Origin: Halobaculum sp. MBLA0147
GTDB taxonomy: Archaea > Halobacteriota > Halobacteria > Halobacteriales > Haloferacaceae
DNA: 64,000 nt
Assembly (NCBI RefSeq): GCF_041361345.1
Contig: NZ_JBGKAD010000001.1
Location: forward strand, 806,001-870,000
Direction: 5' to 3'
Below are positions 34,233 to 43,284 of this stretch, in pieces. The first letter of the stretch is position 1. Each line of letters begins with the position of its first letter. The position numbers and the translations under genes were made by a program. Below the pieces are notes generated by a model that saw nothing but the letters and a program-made list of their open reading frames with translations, was not told where the DNA came from and did no database searches.

Positions 34233-34265
34233 GATCCCGCACGGCCCGCGGACCCGTACCACACG

Positions 34266-34275
34266 AAATTTAAAC
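34266..34275 (+). promoter_or_regulatory. TATA box of the universal stress protein gene
   Basis: AAATTTAAAC, about 28 nt before the ATG, is one of the best matches to the archaeal TATA consensus in the window and implies strong leaderless expression. Confidence 0.7.
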
Positions 34276-34298
34276 CCCGGACGGGTCAACGGACGGAC

Positions 34299-34748
34299 AT
34301 GGACCACGCACTCGCGGTCGTCGGTTCCACGGAGACGGCGAAGCGACTGGTGAGAGAGGCCGGGGAACTGGCGGCGGGCGTCGACGCCGAACTGACGCTG
34401 CTGCACGTCACCGACGAGGAGGAGTACGCGGAGGAACGCGAGCAACTCGCGTCGGTCACGAGCGGCGAGGTCAGCTACTCCAGCGGCCAGGCGAAGGACG
34501 GCGCGCGCAACTACGCCGCCGACGTGGGCCGAGCGGTGTTGGACGACGTGGACGTGAGCTACGACGCCGCCGGTCGACTGGGCGAGTTCGCGGACGTCGT
34601 CTTGGAGGAGATCGACCGGACGGACGTCGACCACGTGTTCCTCACCGGACCGAAACGCTCGCCGGCCGGGAAGGCGCTGTTCGGCGACGACACTCAGCGG
34701 ATCGTCCTCGACTCTCCGGTGCCGGTGACCGTCGTCACCGAGGAGTAG
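34299..34748 (+). CDS. Universal stress protein, UspA family
   Basis: 149 residues with the alpha/beta USP fold: HALAVVGSTETAKRLVREA at the start, strand ELTLLHVTD, and the C-terminal ATP-loop pattern GPKRSPAGKALFGDDTQRIV then VPVTVV, matching G-2x-G-9x-G(S/T) type sites. It may bind ATP and act in stress response. It has a strong own promoter, and the gap to the next gene is about 95 nt with another promoter, so it is monocistronic. Confidence 0.9.
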   Translation: MDHALAVVGSTETAKRLVREAGELAAGVDAELTLLHVTDEEEYAEEREQLASVTSGEVSYSSGQAKDGARNYAADVGRAVLDDVDVSYDAAGRLGEFADVVLEEIDRTDVDHVFLTGPKRSPAGKALFGDDTQRIVLDSPVPVTVVTEE

Positions 34749-34813
34749 CTCGGCGGCCGCCGTGGTGAGAGTCACCGGTCACGTCACCGGAGTCGACCGG
34801 ATAGCCCGAGGGG

Positions 34814-34820
34814 TTTTTTA
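34814..34820 (+). promoter_or_regulatory. T-rich promoter element of the coiled-coil protein gene
   Basis: TTTTTTA lies about 25 nt before the ATG at 34843, inside an inverted CCCGAGG/CCCGGG context. The T run may also help terminate the upstream usp transcript. Confidence 0.55.
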
Positions 34821-34842
34821 CCCGGGTTGTGAAGAGGGAGCC

Positions 34843-37374
34843 ATGAGTCAGGGGTCCGACGGCGACGAGCCCGTCGCGGTGGAGGCCGACGGTCTGGTCG
34901 TGCACAAACGATTCGACGCCGACGAGTTCCCGGTGCCCGCGGTGGCGTTCACGATCACCTCCGAGCGGTCGGAGGCGACCGAGTTCCGGATCGTCGACCA
35001 CATTCCAGACGGCTTCTCGATGGATCGGGTGGGGTTCCACCCGGACTTCGAGGCGGAACACTGGACCGCCTACCAGGACCACCGCGTGGAGTTCCGGCGA
35101 CGGATCGAGGCGGGCGAGGAGATCGAGACCGTCTACGGGATTCGGACGGAGAACCTGGACGACCTCGACCGGTTCTTGGGCGAGCCGACCGTGACGGCCA
35201 TCGCCGAAGACGCCGACCCGACGGGTGACGTGGCGGACGTGATCGGCGAGGACTCCTCGCAGGTCGTGCGCGACGTGCTCTCCGGTGACCGCGACGGCGT
35301 CCCCGGTTCCTCGGCGGAGGGCGACGACACCGGCGGTCTGTTGGGCGACGACCCGCTGTCGCCGACGGGGAGTGACGCGACCGACCAGTTCGCGACGACC
35401 GCCGACACCGACGACGCGTCGGTCGGTGCCGGTGGGGCCGACGACGGCGCGTCGGTGTCGGGAGACGATCCGCTCGCAGAGACGGGCGGCAGCGACGACC
35501 CGCTGGCCGAGACTGGTGGGGGAACCGACGACCCGCTGGCCGAGACCGGTGGGGGAACCGACGACCCGCTCTCGGAGTCGAACGGTGACGCCGACGCCGC
35601 GACGGCAGACGATCCGCTCGCGGAACCGACCGGTGGCGAGTCGGAGGCTGACGAGACCGCACCGGCGGCCGAGACGGACGAGACGGCAGCTGACACCGGT
35701 GTCTCTGCGGACGACTCCGACGAGACCGGCGCAGAGAGCGGCGAGACGGACGAAGACGTCGAGTCCACAGACGAGGCCACCGAGCCGACCCCTACGTCGT
35801 TCGACGACGACGCGGCAGACGCAGTCAGCGAGGCCGCCGGATCGCTCGGCGCAGATCCGGCGACGGACACCGGAGACACTGCGGCGACCCCAGAGACCGA
35901 GGCGACCGTCGAGACCGAGGCGACTGCAGAGTCCGAGGCGACGGGTGAGACTGGCGACGACACCGAGACGGCTGATCGCGACGAAGCGGCGACGACCGTC
36001 GACGTGACCGGCACGGAGGAAGGTGCCGCCGTCGCCGACGAGGGTGTCGAGGCGACTACCCCCACCGGGCCGGACGAGGGTCTCGCGTCCACGGAGGACG
36101 CCGAGACCACCACGTCCGCGGACCAAGACGAGACCACCACGTCCGCGGATCAAGACGAGACCGCCGCGTCTACGGACCCGGACGAGACCGCCGTGGTGGC
36201 GACCGGTGCCGCGACGACGACGGACGGGCTCGCAGAGGCGCTGGCGGCGGAGTTGCGTGCCGGCGAGGTGTCGGCCGAGGCGAAGGAGACGCTGTCCCGC
36301 GAGTTGGAACTGGGCCACTCCACGGGTGTCGACACGCGGATCGAACGGCTCCAGACGCAGGTCGCAGACCTGTCGGCGTACACGGACGCGCTGGAGGCGT
36401 TCATCGACGAGAACGGCACCGCCACCGAGGTGATCGAGGAGTTCGACGCCGAGGTCGAGACGCTCCGCTCGGAACTCGACGACGTGCGGGCGACGCTGGA
36501 CACCGCGGCGGCGGCGCGACAGGACCTCGCCGAGACGGTCGACGCGGTGGAGGCGTCCGTCGCGGACACGAGCGACACCGTCGCGAGCGTCGCCGAGGAC
36601 CTCGCTACCGCACGCGAGCGGATCGACGACGTGGCCGACGAAGCCGCGGCCGCCGCCGAGACCGCCGCCGACGCGGAGGCGGCGACCGTCGAGCTGTCCG
36701 GCGACCTCGACGCCGTCCGCAGCGAGGTGGAGACCGTCCACGGTCGCGTGGACGGCGTCGAGTCGGACGTCGAGGATGTCGCAGAGCGCGTCGACGCAGT
36801 CGACGAACGAACCGACGGCGTCGACGAGCGGGTCGACGACGTGGAGACGACGGCGACGGACGCCGCGGAGACCGCGTCGGCGGTCGACGAGGACGTGACG
36901 GCTGTCGACGAGCGGGTCGACGCGGTCCAGGGCGACCTGACGGCCGTCGACGAGGAGGTGGAGGCGGTCCACGACGAGATCGACGAGGTCGCGGCGGACG
37001 TGGACGCGGTCGACGACCGCGTCGACGAGGTGGCCGCCGACGTGGCGGAGAGCCGCGAGACGTTCCAGGACCGCGCCGACGAGTTGTCCACGACGACCGA
37101 GGAGTTGGAGGCGTCCGTCGCGGAGGTGCGGACGGAACTCGCCGCGCTCGAGGACCGGACGTTGGACGACGAGGACCTCTCGGACGTGCGCGACTCCGTC
37201 CGACAGTTGGAGGAGGAACTCGACACGGTCGAGAGTCTCGTGGACGACCGTGTCGACGACGTGCGCGGCGACGTGCGCGAGGTGGAGTCCGACGTTGCCG
37301 ACCTCAAGCAGTTCCGCGACCAACTCTCCTCGGCGTTCGGTCCCGCCGGCGGCGGTGTCGACGACGGAGAGTGA
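34843..37374 (+). CDS. Large acidic haloarchaeal protein: beta-domain, disordered linker, long coiled coil
   Basis: 843 residues in three parts. Residues 1-130 are a folded domain (VHKRFDADEFPVPAVAFTIT to EIETVYGIRTENLDDL) with the look of an immunoglobulin-like or DUF11-type beta domain. Residues about 145-460 are Asp/Glu/Thr/Gly-rich, containing DDPLAETGGGT repeats near 207-250 and DQDETTTSA repeats near 427-450. Residues about 465-843 are a continuous alanine/valine/aspartate coiled coil with heptads such as VDAVDERTDGVDERVDDVE. No TM segment or signal peptide, so probably cytoplasmic. No family name known to me; a scaffold or SMC-like tether is the natural guess. It has its own promoter. 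Confidence 0.85.
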   Translation: MSQGSDGDEPVAVEADGLVVHKRFDADEFPVPAVAFTITSERSEATEFRIVDHIPDGFSMDRVGFHPDFEAEHWTAYQDHRVEFRRRIEAGEEIETVYGIRTENLDDLDRFLGEPTVTAIAEDADPTGDVADVIGEDSSQVVRDVLSGDRDGVPGSSAEGDDTGGLLGDDPLSPTGSDATDQFATTADTDDASVGAGGADDGASVSGDDPLAETGGSDDPLAETGGGTDDPLAETGGGTDDPLSESNGDADAATADDPLAEPTGGESEADETAPAAETDETAADTGVSADDSDETGAESGETDEDVESTDEATEPTPTSFDDDAADAVSEAAGSLGADPATDTGDTAATPETEATVETEATAESEATGETGDDTETADRDEAATTVDVTGTEEGAAVADEGVEATTPTGPDEGLASTEDAETTTSADQDETTTSADQDETAASTDPDETAVVATGAATTTDGLAEALAAELRAGEVSAEAKETLSRELELGHSTGVDTRIERLQTQVADLSAYTDALEAFIDENGTATEVIEEFDAEVETLRSELDDVRATLDTAAAARQDLAETVDAVEASVADTSDTVASVAEDLATARERIDDVADEAAAAAETAADAEAATVELSGDLDAVRSEVETVHGRVDGVESDVEDVAERVDAVDERTDGVDERVDDVETTATDAAETASAVDEDVTAVDERVDAVQGDLTAVDEEVEAVHDEIDEVAADVDAVDDRVDEVAADVAESRETFQDRADELSTTTEELEASVAEVRTELAALEDRTLDDEDLSDVRDSVRQLEEELDTVESLVDDRVDDVRGDVREVESDVADLKQFRDQLSSAFGPAGGGVDDGE
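35464..35592 (+). repeat. In-frame DDPLAETGGGT tandem repeats
   Basis: Three units (10, 11 and 11 residues; 30-33 bp) with near-identical DNA, followed by a diverged DDPLSESNGD unit. They lie within the disordered linker of the large coiled-coil protein. Confidence 0.88.
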
Positions 37375-37494
37375 CCTGCCGGCGCGTCCGCGGGGTGTGA
37401 TCGACCCGGTCGACCGCCGAGTCGGCGACGAGGAGTGACCGGCCGACGCGACCGAATCCGTCCGTTTTTGCCGACCCGTGGCGTCTCACCGACG

Positions 37495-38406
37495 ATGACC
37501 GAACCCGTCGCCGTCGCAGTCCCCCGGAAGGGTCGTCCGCTGGAGGCCGCACTCGAACGGCTGGCGGCCGTCGGCGGCTCCGGGGCGACGGCGCTGGCAG
37601 ACGAGGTCTCGAACACGCTCCGGTACGAGAAGGCCGTGACGAAGGGGCGCGAGACACCCACGGCGGGCGTCTACGAGCGACTCGCCGACTACAGCGACCC
37701 GACCGACCCCGCGGGTGTCGAGTACACGCTCGTCCGCGACGACCGCGAGGCGCACCCGCGGCGGATCGTCTTCGACAGCGCGGTCGTGGAAGTGGGTGAG
37801 ACGACCGTCCGACTCGTCGGTCGCGAGGAGCCGTTCCGCGCGCTGCGGACCCACGAGTTCGCGCTGGGGTTCGACTCCGCAGATCTCGTCTTGGAGGAGG
37901 TGGTGACGCTCGCCCCCGAGGGTGTCGAGTCCATCGCGGACGTGAACGAGCGGATCGACCCGCGAGACACGGACGTGCGCGTCGCGACGGGACTCGGCGA
38001 CACCGTCTACCACACGCTGATGGCGACGCCGGCAGAGATCCCCGCCGGGCGGTCACTGGACCGTTCGTTCGTCGCCGACCACGAGGGGCCGCTGTGTATC
38101 TCGCCGCGCTACGAACGGCTCGTCGAGGCGGTGTTGGGGACGGCGGCGCTCGCGGACGTGTCGTTCACTTACCCCGATCCCGGGCGCGAGGAGGAGGCGG
38201 CGATCGCCGACACGGGTGTGGGCGTCTACCTCACCGTCACGGGGAACACCGCCCGCGAACACGGGCTCGTCGTCGGCGACCACCTGTTCCCCAGCGAGAC
38301 GGTCCTGCTGGAGAACGTCGTCGAGACGAGCGGCCCGGCCGAACGACTCCGCGAGCGGATCGCCGACGGCGTCGACACCGCCATCGACGCCACCGTCGCG
38401 CAGTGA
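37495..38406 (+). CDS. HisG-like (ATP phosphoribosyltransferase-fold) protein of unknown role
   Basis: 303 residues. The start MTEPVAVAVPRKGRPLE resembles the opening of HisG (KGRL motif), and near the C-terminus AIADTGVGVYLTVTGNTARE plus HGLVVGDHLFPSETVLLEN parallels HisG's DIVxTGxTLxxNGL and the strand after it. CISPRYERLVEAVLG also matches the region before the second lobe. The PRPP-binding aspartate and TLR residues of HisG are not fully kept, and the N-terminal lobe is rewritten, so it may be a binding protein or a phosphoribosyltransferase with another substrate. It lies alone, with its own TCCGTTTTTG promoter-like stretch upstream. Confidence 0.72.
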   Translation: MTEPVAVAVPRKGRPLEAALERLAAVGGSGATALADEVSNTLRYEKAVTKGRETPTAGVYERLADYSDPTDPAGVEYTLVRDDREAHPRRIVFDSAVVEVGETTVRLVGREEPFRALRTHEFALGFDSADLVLEEVVTLAPEGVESIADVNERIDPRDTDVRVATGLGDTVYHTLMATPAEIPAGRSLDRSFVADHEGPLCISPRYERLVEAVLGTAALADVSFTYPDPGREEEAAIADTGVGVYLTVTGNTAREHGLVVGDHLFPSETVLLENVVETSGPAERLRERIADGVDTAIDATVAQ

Positions 38407-38516
38407 GTCGGGCGGGACCGACACGGTCGTGATCCGCGAGCCGTACGGTCGTGGTCAACGACCCGTCCGCCCGCAGTCCGCAAGCTACAGGGTCACGGCC
38501 CTCGGACGATCTCCCG

Positions 38517-39944
38517 ATGGACGGACCCCGTACCGACGCCGCTGACGAGCCGTCTCGTCGGCTCGCTCGCCCGGTTCGCGTCGTCGCCGTCGCCGTCGTC
38601 GTGGTCGCCGGGACGCTGGCGGGGCGCGCGGTCGCACACAGCGGCGGGTTGCGGGGTGTCGCACCGGAGTCGCTGACGGTCCCGACGTGGCTGTTCCTGG
38701 CGACCGGCGGCGGCGTCGTCGGCGCCTCCTTCCTGCTGGCGTCGTTCGTCACCGATCGCTCGTTCGTCCGGCGACTCGACACGTGGCGTGGACCGACGCT
38801 GTCGACCGGACGGGTGCTCCGACTGTCCGGGCGAGCCCTCGGACTCGTCGGGCTCCTCGTCGTGCTCGCGAGCGGCTTCGCCGCCGGGTCGGTGACACCG
38901 ACGGACCCGATCAGGAACGCGACGACGCTGGTGGTGTGGGTCGGCTGGTGGGGGCTCGTCGTCGCAGCGACCTACCTCGTCGGCGACGTGTGGGCGACGC
39001 TGGACCCGTTCCGGACGGTCGCCGGCCCGCTCCCGTCGCTGGACCGCTCGTACCCCGACGCCCTCGGCTCGTGGCCCGCCGTCGCCGGACTGTTACTGCT
39101 CGTGTTCGTCGAGGTGGTCACGCCGTTGGCCGACGACCCGCGACTGCTCGCGACGGTCGTCGCCGCCTACGGCGTCGCGACGCTCGCGGGCGCCGTCGTG
39201 TTCGGCGCGGAGACGTGGTTCGGACGTGGCGACCCACTCGCGCGACTGGCACGAGCCTACGGTCGGATCGCGCCGCTGGAACGGACGGCCGACGGACTCG
39301 CCGTGCGACTCCCCGGAAGCGGCGCGACGAGCGCCGCGTGGGTGGACGGACGCGACGACGCCGCCCTCGTCGTCGCGGTGGTGTTCGCGACGACGTACGA
39401 CGGCTTCGTCGGGACGGGACTCTGGCAGTCGCTCGCGCGACCGTTCGTGGCTGCCGGTGTGCCGCCACTCGTTCTGTACGTCGCACTGCTGGTGGGGGGA
39501 TTCGGACTGTTCTACGCCGGGCTGGCGGTGGCGGGGCGACTGGCGCGGCGGACCGCGGCGACGTACCTCACGCCGGCGGCGTTGGTCCGACGGTTCGCGC
39601 CGTCGCTGCTCGCCATCGCGGCCGGCTACCACCTCGCGCACACGCTCGGGACGACGCTATCGCTGCTGCCGACGACGCTCGCGGTGTTGGCGGCGCCGCT
39701 GACCCCACCCGTCGCCCCGCCGACACTGGTCGTCCCCTCGTGGATCGGCGGTGTCGGCATCGCGGCGGTGTTGGGCGGCCACCTGTTGGCCATCTGGATC
39801 GCACACACCGCCGCCTACGAGTTGTTCCCCGACCGGATGCAGGCGATCCGGAGCCAGTACGGGATCACGCTGGTGATGGTCGCGTACACGATGGTCGCAC
39901 TGTGGATCGTCACGACTCCCGGAGGTGCACCACCCTACCTGTGA
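38517..39944 (+). CDS. Polytopic membrane protein, about 12 TM segments
   Basis: 475 residues of mostly hydrophobic helices, e.g. VAVAVVVVAGTLAGRAVAHS, WLFLATGGGVVGASFLLASF, VWVGWWGLVVAATYLVGDVW, LAIAAGYHLAHTLGTT and VGIAAVLGGHLLAIWIAHTA. Conserved-looking histidines lie in the last two of these helices. The GWWGLVVAATYLVGDVWATL segment resembles bacterial membrane proteins loosely named fenitrothion hydrolase; that resemblance is recalled, not tested. The ATG giving MDGPRTDAADEP is supported by CAAGCTACAG about 30 nt upstream. It overlaps the next gene by 4 nt (GTGA), so the two are coupled. Confidence 0.82.
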   Translation: MDGPRTDAADEPSRRLARPVRVVAVAVVVVAGTLAGRAVAHSGGLRGVAPESLTVPTWLFLATGGGVVGASFLLASFVTDRSFVRRLDTWRGPTLSTGRVLRLSGRALGLVGLLVVLASGFAAGSVTPTDPIRNATTLVVWVGWWGLVVAATYLVGDVWATLDPFRTVAGPLPSLDRSYPDALGSWPAVAGLLLLVFVEVVTPLADDPRLLATVVAAYGVATLAGAVVFGAETWFGRGDPLARLARAYGRIAPLERTADGLAVRLPGSGATSAAWVDGRDDAALVVAVVFATTYDGFVGTGLWQSLARPFVAAGVPPLVLYVALLVGGFGLFYAGLAVAGRLARRTAATYLTPAALVRRFAPSLLAIAAGYHLAHTLGTTLSLLPTTLAVLAAPLTPPVAPPTLVVPSWIGGVGIAAVLGGHLLAIWIAHTAAYELFPDRMQAIRSQYGITLVMVAYTMVALWIVTTPGGAPPYL

Positions 39945-40363
39945 CCGACTCCGAATCCGACTCCGAGGCCACCGACCGCGACGCGAGTGAGGGTGTGGCC
40001 GCGACCGTCGACGCCGACGTGGGCGACGACGAGCGGAGAGACGGCGCCTCGGCCGGCGACGCCGACGCGAGTGACGGCGTCCCGGCGATGGGTGTCGACC
40101 CCTCGGAAGTGTCAGTCCCGACGGACGCGGAGACGCACACCTGTGAGCACTGTGGCCGGGTGTTCGCGCGGGCCAGACACCGCGACCTCCACCGTGGGCG
40201 AGCCCACCGCGATCTGGTCGACGACGCCGAGGCCGCCGCCTACCGCTCGGCCGCCGAGTCGGAGTGGGACGAACTCCGCCGGTACCGCTACCTCGCGCTC
40301 GGGACGCTCGTCCTGCTGTACTTCGGGTTCCTCGTCGTCTACGCGGTCGCCGGCACCGGGTGA
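39941..40363 (+). CDS. C2H2 zinc-finger protein with a C-terminal TM helix
   Basis: 140 residues. After about 65 residues of acidic disorder comes a finger: CEHCGRVFARARHRDLH with a following RGRAH, i.e. C-x2-C-x12-H-x4-H. A helical stretch and one TM segment (LALGTLVLLYFGFLVVYAVAG) end the protein. The finger is therefore tethered to the membrane, facing the cytoplasm if the N-terminus is inside. The GTG start overlaps the stop of the polytopic membrane protein (GTGA), so the two are made together and may form a complex. Ligand (DNA, protein or metal) unknown. Confidence 0.85.
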   Translation: MTDSESDSEATDRDASEGVAATVDADVGDDERRDGASAGDADASDGVPAMGVDPSEVSVPTDAETHTCEHCGRVFARARHRDLHRGRAHRDLVDDAEAAAYRSAAESEWDELRRYRYLALGTLVLLYFGFLVVYAVAGTG

Positions 40364-40534
40364 CGTGGTCGGGGGCTCCGACCACGACGCCGGGTGACAC
40401 GAGTGGCGAATCGGCTACGAGGTCTGGCTACTCGCGCCAACCGCTCCACCGACGAGAACGGGTCGGTGAGGGCGTTCCAGCGACGACAGGGTGGCCGGAA
40501 CTAATAGGTGGGAGTAGTCCCTGTCGTACAGTGC

Positions 40535-40690
40535 ATGCCGGAATGCAGAAACTGTGGTGCGTTCGTCACGGAGCGGTACGTCCGAGTGTTCGCCCCGCCG
40601 GGGATGGACGACGTTCGGGTCTGCCCCTCCTGTGAGGACATGGTCCGCGAGGGGGCCAGCGTGCGTGAGGCACGCTCGAAGCGAGTCTGA
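40535..40690 (+). CDS. DUF7563-type small zinc-finger protein
   Basis: 51 residues with CRNCGAFV and VCPSCEDMV, two CxxC knuckles 26 residues apart, flanking VTERYVRVFAPPGMDDVR. This is one of the tiny haloarchaeal zinc-ribbon proteins; I associate it with the DUF7563 family from memory. The ATG is supported by a TATA-like CTAATAGG about 30 nt upstream. Such micro-proteins often regulate transcription or adaptation, but no role is shown here. Confidence 0.85.
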   Translation: MPECRNCGAFVTERYVRVFAPPGMDDVRVCPSCEDMVREGASVREARSKRV

Positions 40691-40949
40691 ACCGGCTAGA
40701 GAACGATCTGCTGTCGCCACTCACGACTTCGCGTGGCCGTGGGGACCACGCGAGCCACCGACGCCGTGTCCGTCTCCCCTCTCTGCCGCCGTCACACGCC
40801 ACACAGCGACGCGACTCGACGGCGCGACGACACCGTCGAGCGGGTGTCTCTCCTCGGTTCGACGTGACTCCGCGACACCGCCGTGCCGTCGTCGCTCTCG
40901 GAGTCACGACGCCGCGGCACTGAAGTCGTCGACAGCCCTACCACGCTCG

Positions 40950-42419
40950 ATGTCAGACACCGCCGTCCTGTGGTGCAGACGCGACCTCCGACTCCACGAC
41001 GCGCCGGCACTGACGGCGGCCGCCGAGGCCGACCGTCTCCTGCCGGTGTACTGTTTCGACCCACGCCAGTACGGCGAGCGCCCGTTCGGCGGGCGCGACT
41101 CGTTCCGCTACCACAAGACCGGCCCACACCGCGTCCGGTTCCGCCGCGAGGCGGTCGCCGACCTCCGGGCACGGCTACGGGAGCGCGACGGCGACCTCGT
41201 CGTCCGCCACGGCGCTCCCGAAGCGGTGCTCCCGGAACTCGTCGCAGCGGTCGACGCCGACGCCGTCCACTTCCACACGTACCCGACGCCGGAGGAGGCG
41301 GGCGTCGAGGCGGCCGTCGAGGACGCGTTCCGCAACCGCCCGGTCGAGACGACGCGGCACTGGGGCCACACGCTGTACCACCTCGACGACCTCCCCGTGC
41401 CGTACACCGAGATCGACGACACCTACACGCCGTTCCGCCAACGTGTCGAGAGCGGCCCCGAGCCGGGTGACCCGCTCCCGGTGCCGACGGTCCCCCCGAC
41501 ACCCGACGCCGTCGGCGAGTCGATCCCGCCCGGCGAGTGTCCGACACCCGGCGAGTTGGGCGTCGAGCCAGTCGAGCCCGACGACCGCGGCGTCCACCCG
41601 TTCCCGGGTGGTGAGTCGGCGGCACTCGACCGCCTGGAGGCGTGGATCTGGGAGGGTGACAACCTCCGCGAGTACAAGCAGACGCGCAACGGGATGCTCG
41701 GGCCGGACTACTCCGCGAAGGTCTCGCCGTACCTCAACGAGGGGTGCCTCTCTCCGCGGCGCGTCGCCGCCGCAGTCGACCGCTACGAGACGGAGCGCGT
41801 CGCGAACGACGACACCTACTGGCTGGTGTTCGAGCTGTTGTGGCGAGACTTCTTCCAGTTCCAGTTCGCCAAACACGGCGCGCGGTTCTTCGAGCGACCC
41901 GGCATCCGCGACCGGACCGACATCGACTGGCGGGACCCGGCGACGGACGACGACGCCGCCCGCGAGTTCGAGCGGTGGTGTGACGCCGAGACGGGCGTCC
42001 CGTTCGTCGACGCCAACCTCCGGGAGTTGGTCGCGACGGGGTACGTGAGCAACCGCGGGCGACAGAACGTCGCCTCCTTCCTGGCGAACGACCTCCGGAT
42101 CGACTGGCGCCGCGGGGCGGCGTACTTCGAGACGCACCTCGTCGACTACGACCCCGCCTCGAACTACGGCAACTGGGCGTACATCGCCGGCGTCGGCAAC
42201 GACTCGCGGAACCGCTCGTTCGACGTACTCTCGCAGGCCGAACGGTACGACCCCGAGGGCGAGTACGTCACCCACTGGCTCCCGGAACTGGAGCCGCTCC
42301 CGGCCGACGCCGTCCACGAGCCGTGGACCCTCTCCGAGCGCGAGCAGGCGGCGTACGGCGTCCAACTCGGACTGGACTACCCAGAGCCGGTGGTCGACCT
42401 CCGGGCAGACCGGGGGTAG
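40950..42419 (+). CDS. Cryptochrome DASH / deoxyribodipyrimidine photolyase family
   Basis: FAD and folate (MTHF)-binding light-dependent DNA repair or photoreceptor protein, 489 residues. The N-terminal alpha/beta domain has VLWCRRDLRLHDAPAL. The FAD domain shows TRNGMLGPDYSAKVSPYLN, LVFELLWRDFFQFQFAKHG, VDANLRELVATGYVSNRGRQN and ASNYGNWAYIAGVG with DSRNR, all matching the DASH branch more than CPD class I photolyases. A long insert near 190-220 (Pro/Gly-rich) is typical. DASH proteins repair CPDs mainly in single-stranded DNA. The start ATG gives MSDTAVLWC. The stop codon is within a 15-bp tandem duplication. Confidence 0.93.
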   Translation: MSDTAVLWCRRDLRLHDAPALTAAAEADRLLPVYCFDPRQYGERPFGGRDSFRYHKTGPHRVRFRREAVADLRARLRERDGDLVVRHGAPEAVLPELVAAVDADAVHFHTYPTPEEAGVEAAVEDAFRNRPVETTRHWGHTLYHLDDLPVPYTEIDDTYTPFRQRVESGPEPGDPLPVPTVPPTPDAVGESIPPGECPTPGELGVEPVEPDDRGVHPFPGGESAALDRLEAWIWEGDNLREYKQTRNGMLGPDYSAKVSPYLNEGCLSPRRVAAAVDRYETERVANDDTYWLVFELLWRDFFQFQFAKHGARFFERPGIRDRTDIDWRDPATDDDAAREFERWCDAETGVPFVDANLRELVATGYVSNRGRQNVASFLANDLRIDWRRGAAYFETHLVDYDPASNYGNWAYIAGVGNDSRNRSFDVLSQAERYDPEGEYVTHWLPELEPLPADAVHEPWTLSEREQAAYGVQLGLDYPEPVVDLRADRG

Positions 42420-42438
42420 CGCGACCGGGAGTAGCGCG
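42409..42438 (+). repeat. 15-bp tandem duplication spanning the cryptochrome stop codon
   Basis: ACCGGGGGTAGCGCG followed directly by ACCGGGAGTAGCGCG, one mismatch. Both contain a TAG; the first is the actual stop. Confidence 0.9.
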
Positions 42439-42533
42439 ACCGGACGAGTCGACGGTGGGGCCGACGATACGGCCGTCGCTGGTCGAGTAGTAGTCGAAGA
42501 GAGGGAGCCGGTCGGCGGTTGCGGTCGCGGTCC

Positions 42534-43259
42534 TCAGGCGAGCAGCGACTCGACGTCCTTCTCGCGGGTGATCTCGACGCCGTCCTCGGTGACGACGGCG
42601 ATGTTGATCCCGTTGCCGGAGGCCACGTCCCGTTCCATCGCGGACTGGATCGCACGCGTCGCCACGTCGCGTGCCTCGTCGATGGCGAGCGTCTCGTCGT
42701 ACTCCTGTTCGAGGACACCCAGCGCGTACTGGGAGCCGGAGCCGGTGACCGTGTACTCCTCCTCGGTCATCCCACCGGCCGCGTCGATGGAGTAGACGTG
42801 TGCACCGTCGTCGTCGACGCCGCCGAGGATCGGCTGGACGATGAAGAACCCACCCGTCCGCAGGAGGTTGCCGGTCAGCGTCGACAGCGCCTGCATGCTC
42901 ATGTCCTCGCCGCGGCGAGACTCGTAGAGGCGCACCTCCGCCTTCAGCGTCTCGATGAGGTTCTGTGCCGCGGAGACGGAGCCGGCGATGGTGAGCGCGC
43001 CGGTCGGGTGGATCTCCTCGACCTTCTGGACGTTCTTCGAGGAGACCATCGGTCCGAGCGAGGCCCGCATGTCCGTCGCGAGGACGACGCCGTCCTCGGC
43101 ACGGAGGCCGACGGTGGTCGTCCCGGTCTTCATCTCACCGTCTCTGTCCGTCGCACCCGCCCGCTGGTCGGCGTTGGGGAACTCACCGATCTCCGGGCCG
43201 AACACCGTCTGGTCGTCTGCACCCGGCGTGAGATCGTCGAGGTCGCTGGTCGGTCGCAT
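42534..43259 (-). CDS. psmB: 20S proteasome beta subunit
   Basis: Catalytic subunit of the archaeal proteasome, 241 residues with a propeptide removed by self-cleavage. The cleavage site lies in MKTGTTTVGL between Gly46 and Thr47, leaving Thr47 as the nucleophile; the conserved active-site region ATDMRASLG and SGSQYALGVLEQEY (with the Asp/Ser residues) follow. The acidic 46-residue propeptide is haloarchaeal in character. A strong TATA box (GTTTTATC on the minus strand, 43285-43292) lies 26-33 nt before the ATG, so it is a leaderless single gene. psmA is not in the window. Confidence 0.97.
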   Translation of the reverse strand: MRPTSDLDDLTPGADDQTVFGPEIGEFPNADQRAGATDRDGEMKTGTTTVGLRAEDGVVLATDMRASLGPMVSSKNVQKVEEIHPTGALTIAGSVSAAQNLIETLKAEVRLYESRRGEDMSMQALSTLTGNLLRTGGFFIVQPILGGVDDDGAHVYSIDAAGGMTEEEYTVTGSGSQYALGVLEQEYDETLAIDEARDVATRAIQSAMERDVASGNGINIAVVTEDGVEITREKDVESLLA

Positions 43260-43284
43260 TGACCCGAGGTAGGTCGTCGCCGCA

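Noticed and set aside
34735-37323. 862-codon minus-strand frame opposite the large coiled-coil gene
   Set aside because: It mirrors the repeats of the sense gene as basic/hydrophobic tracts; the sense strand has a TATA box, start and halophilic acidic composition.
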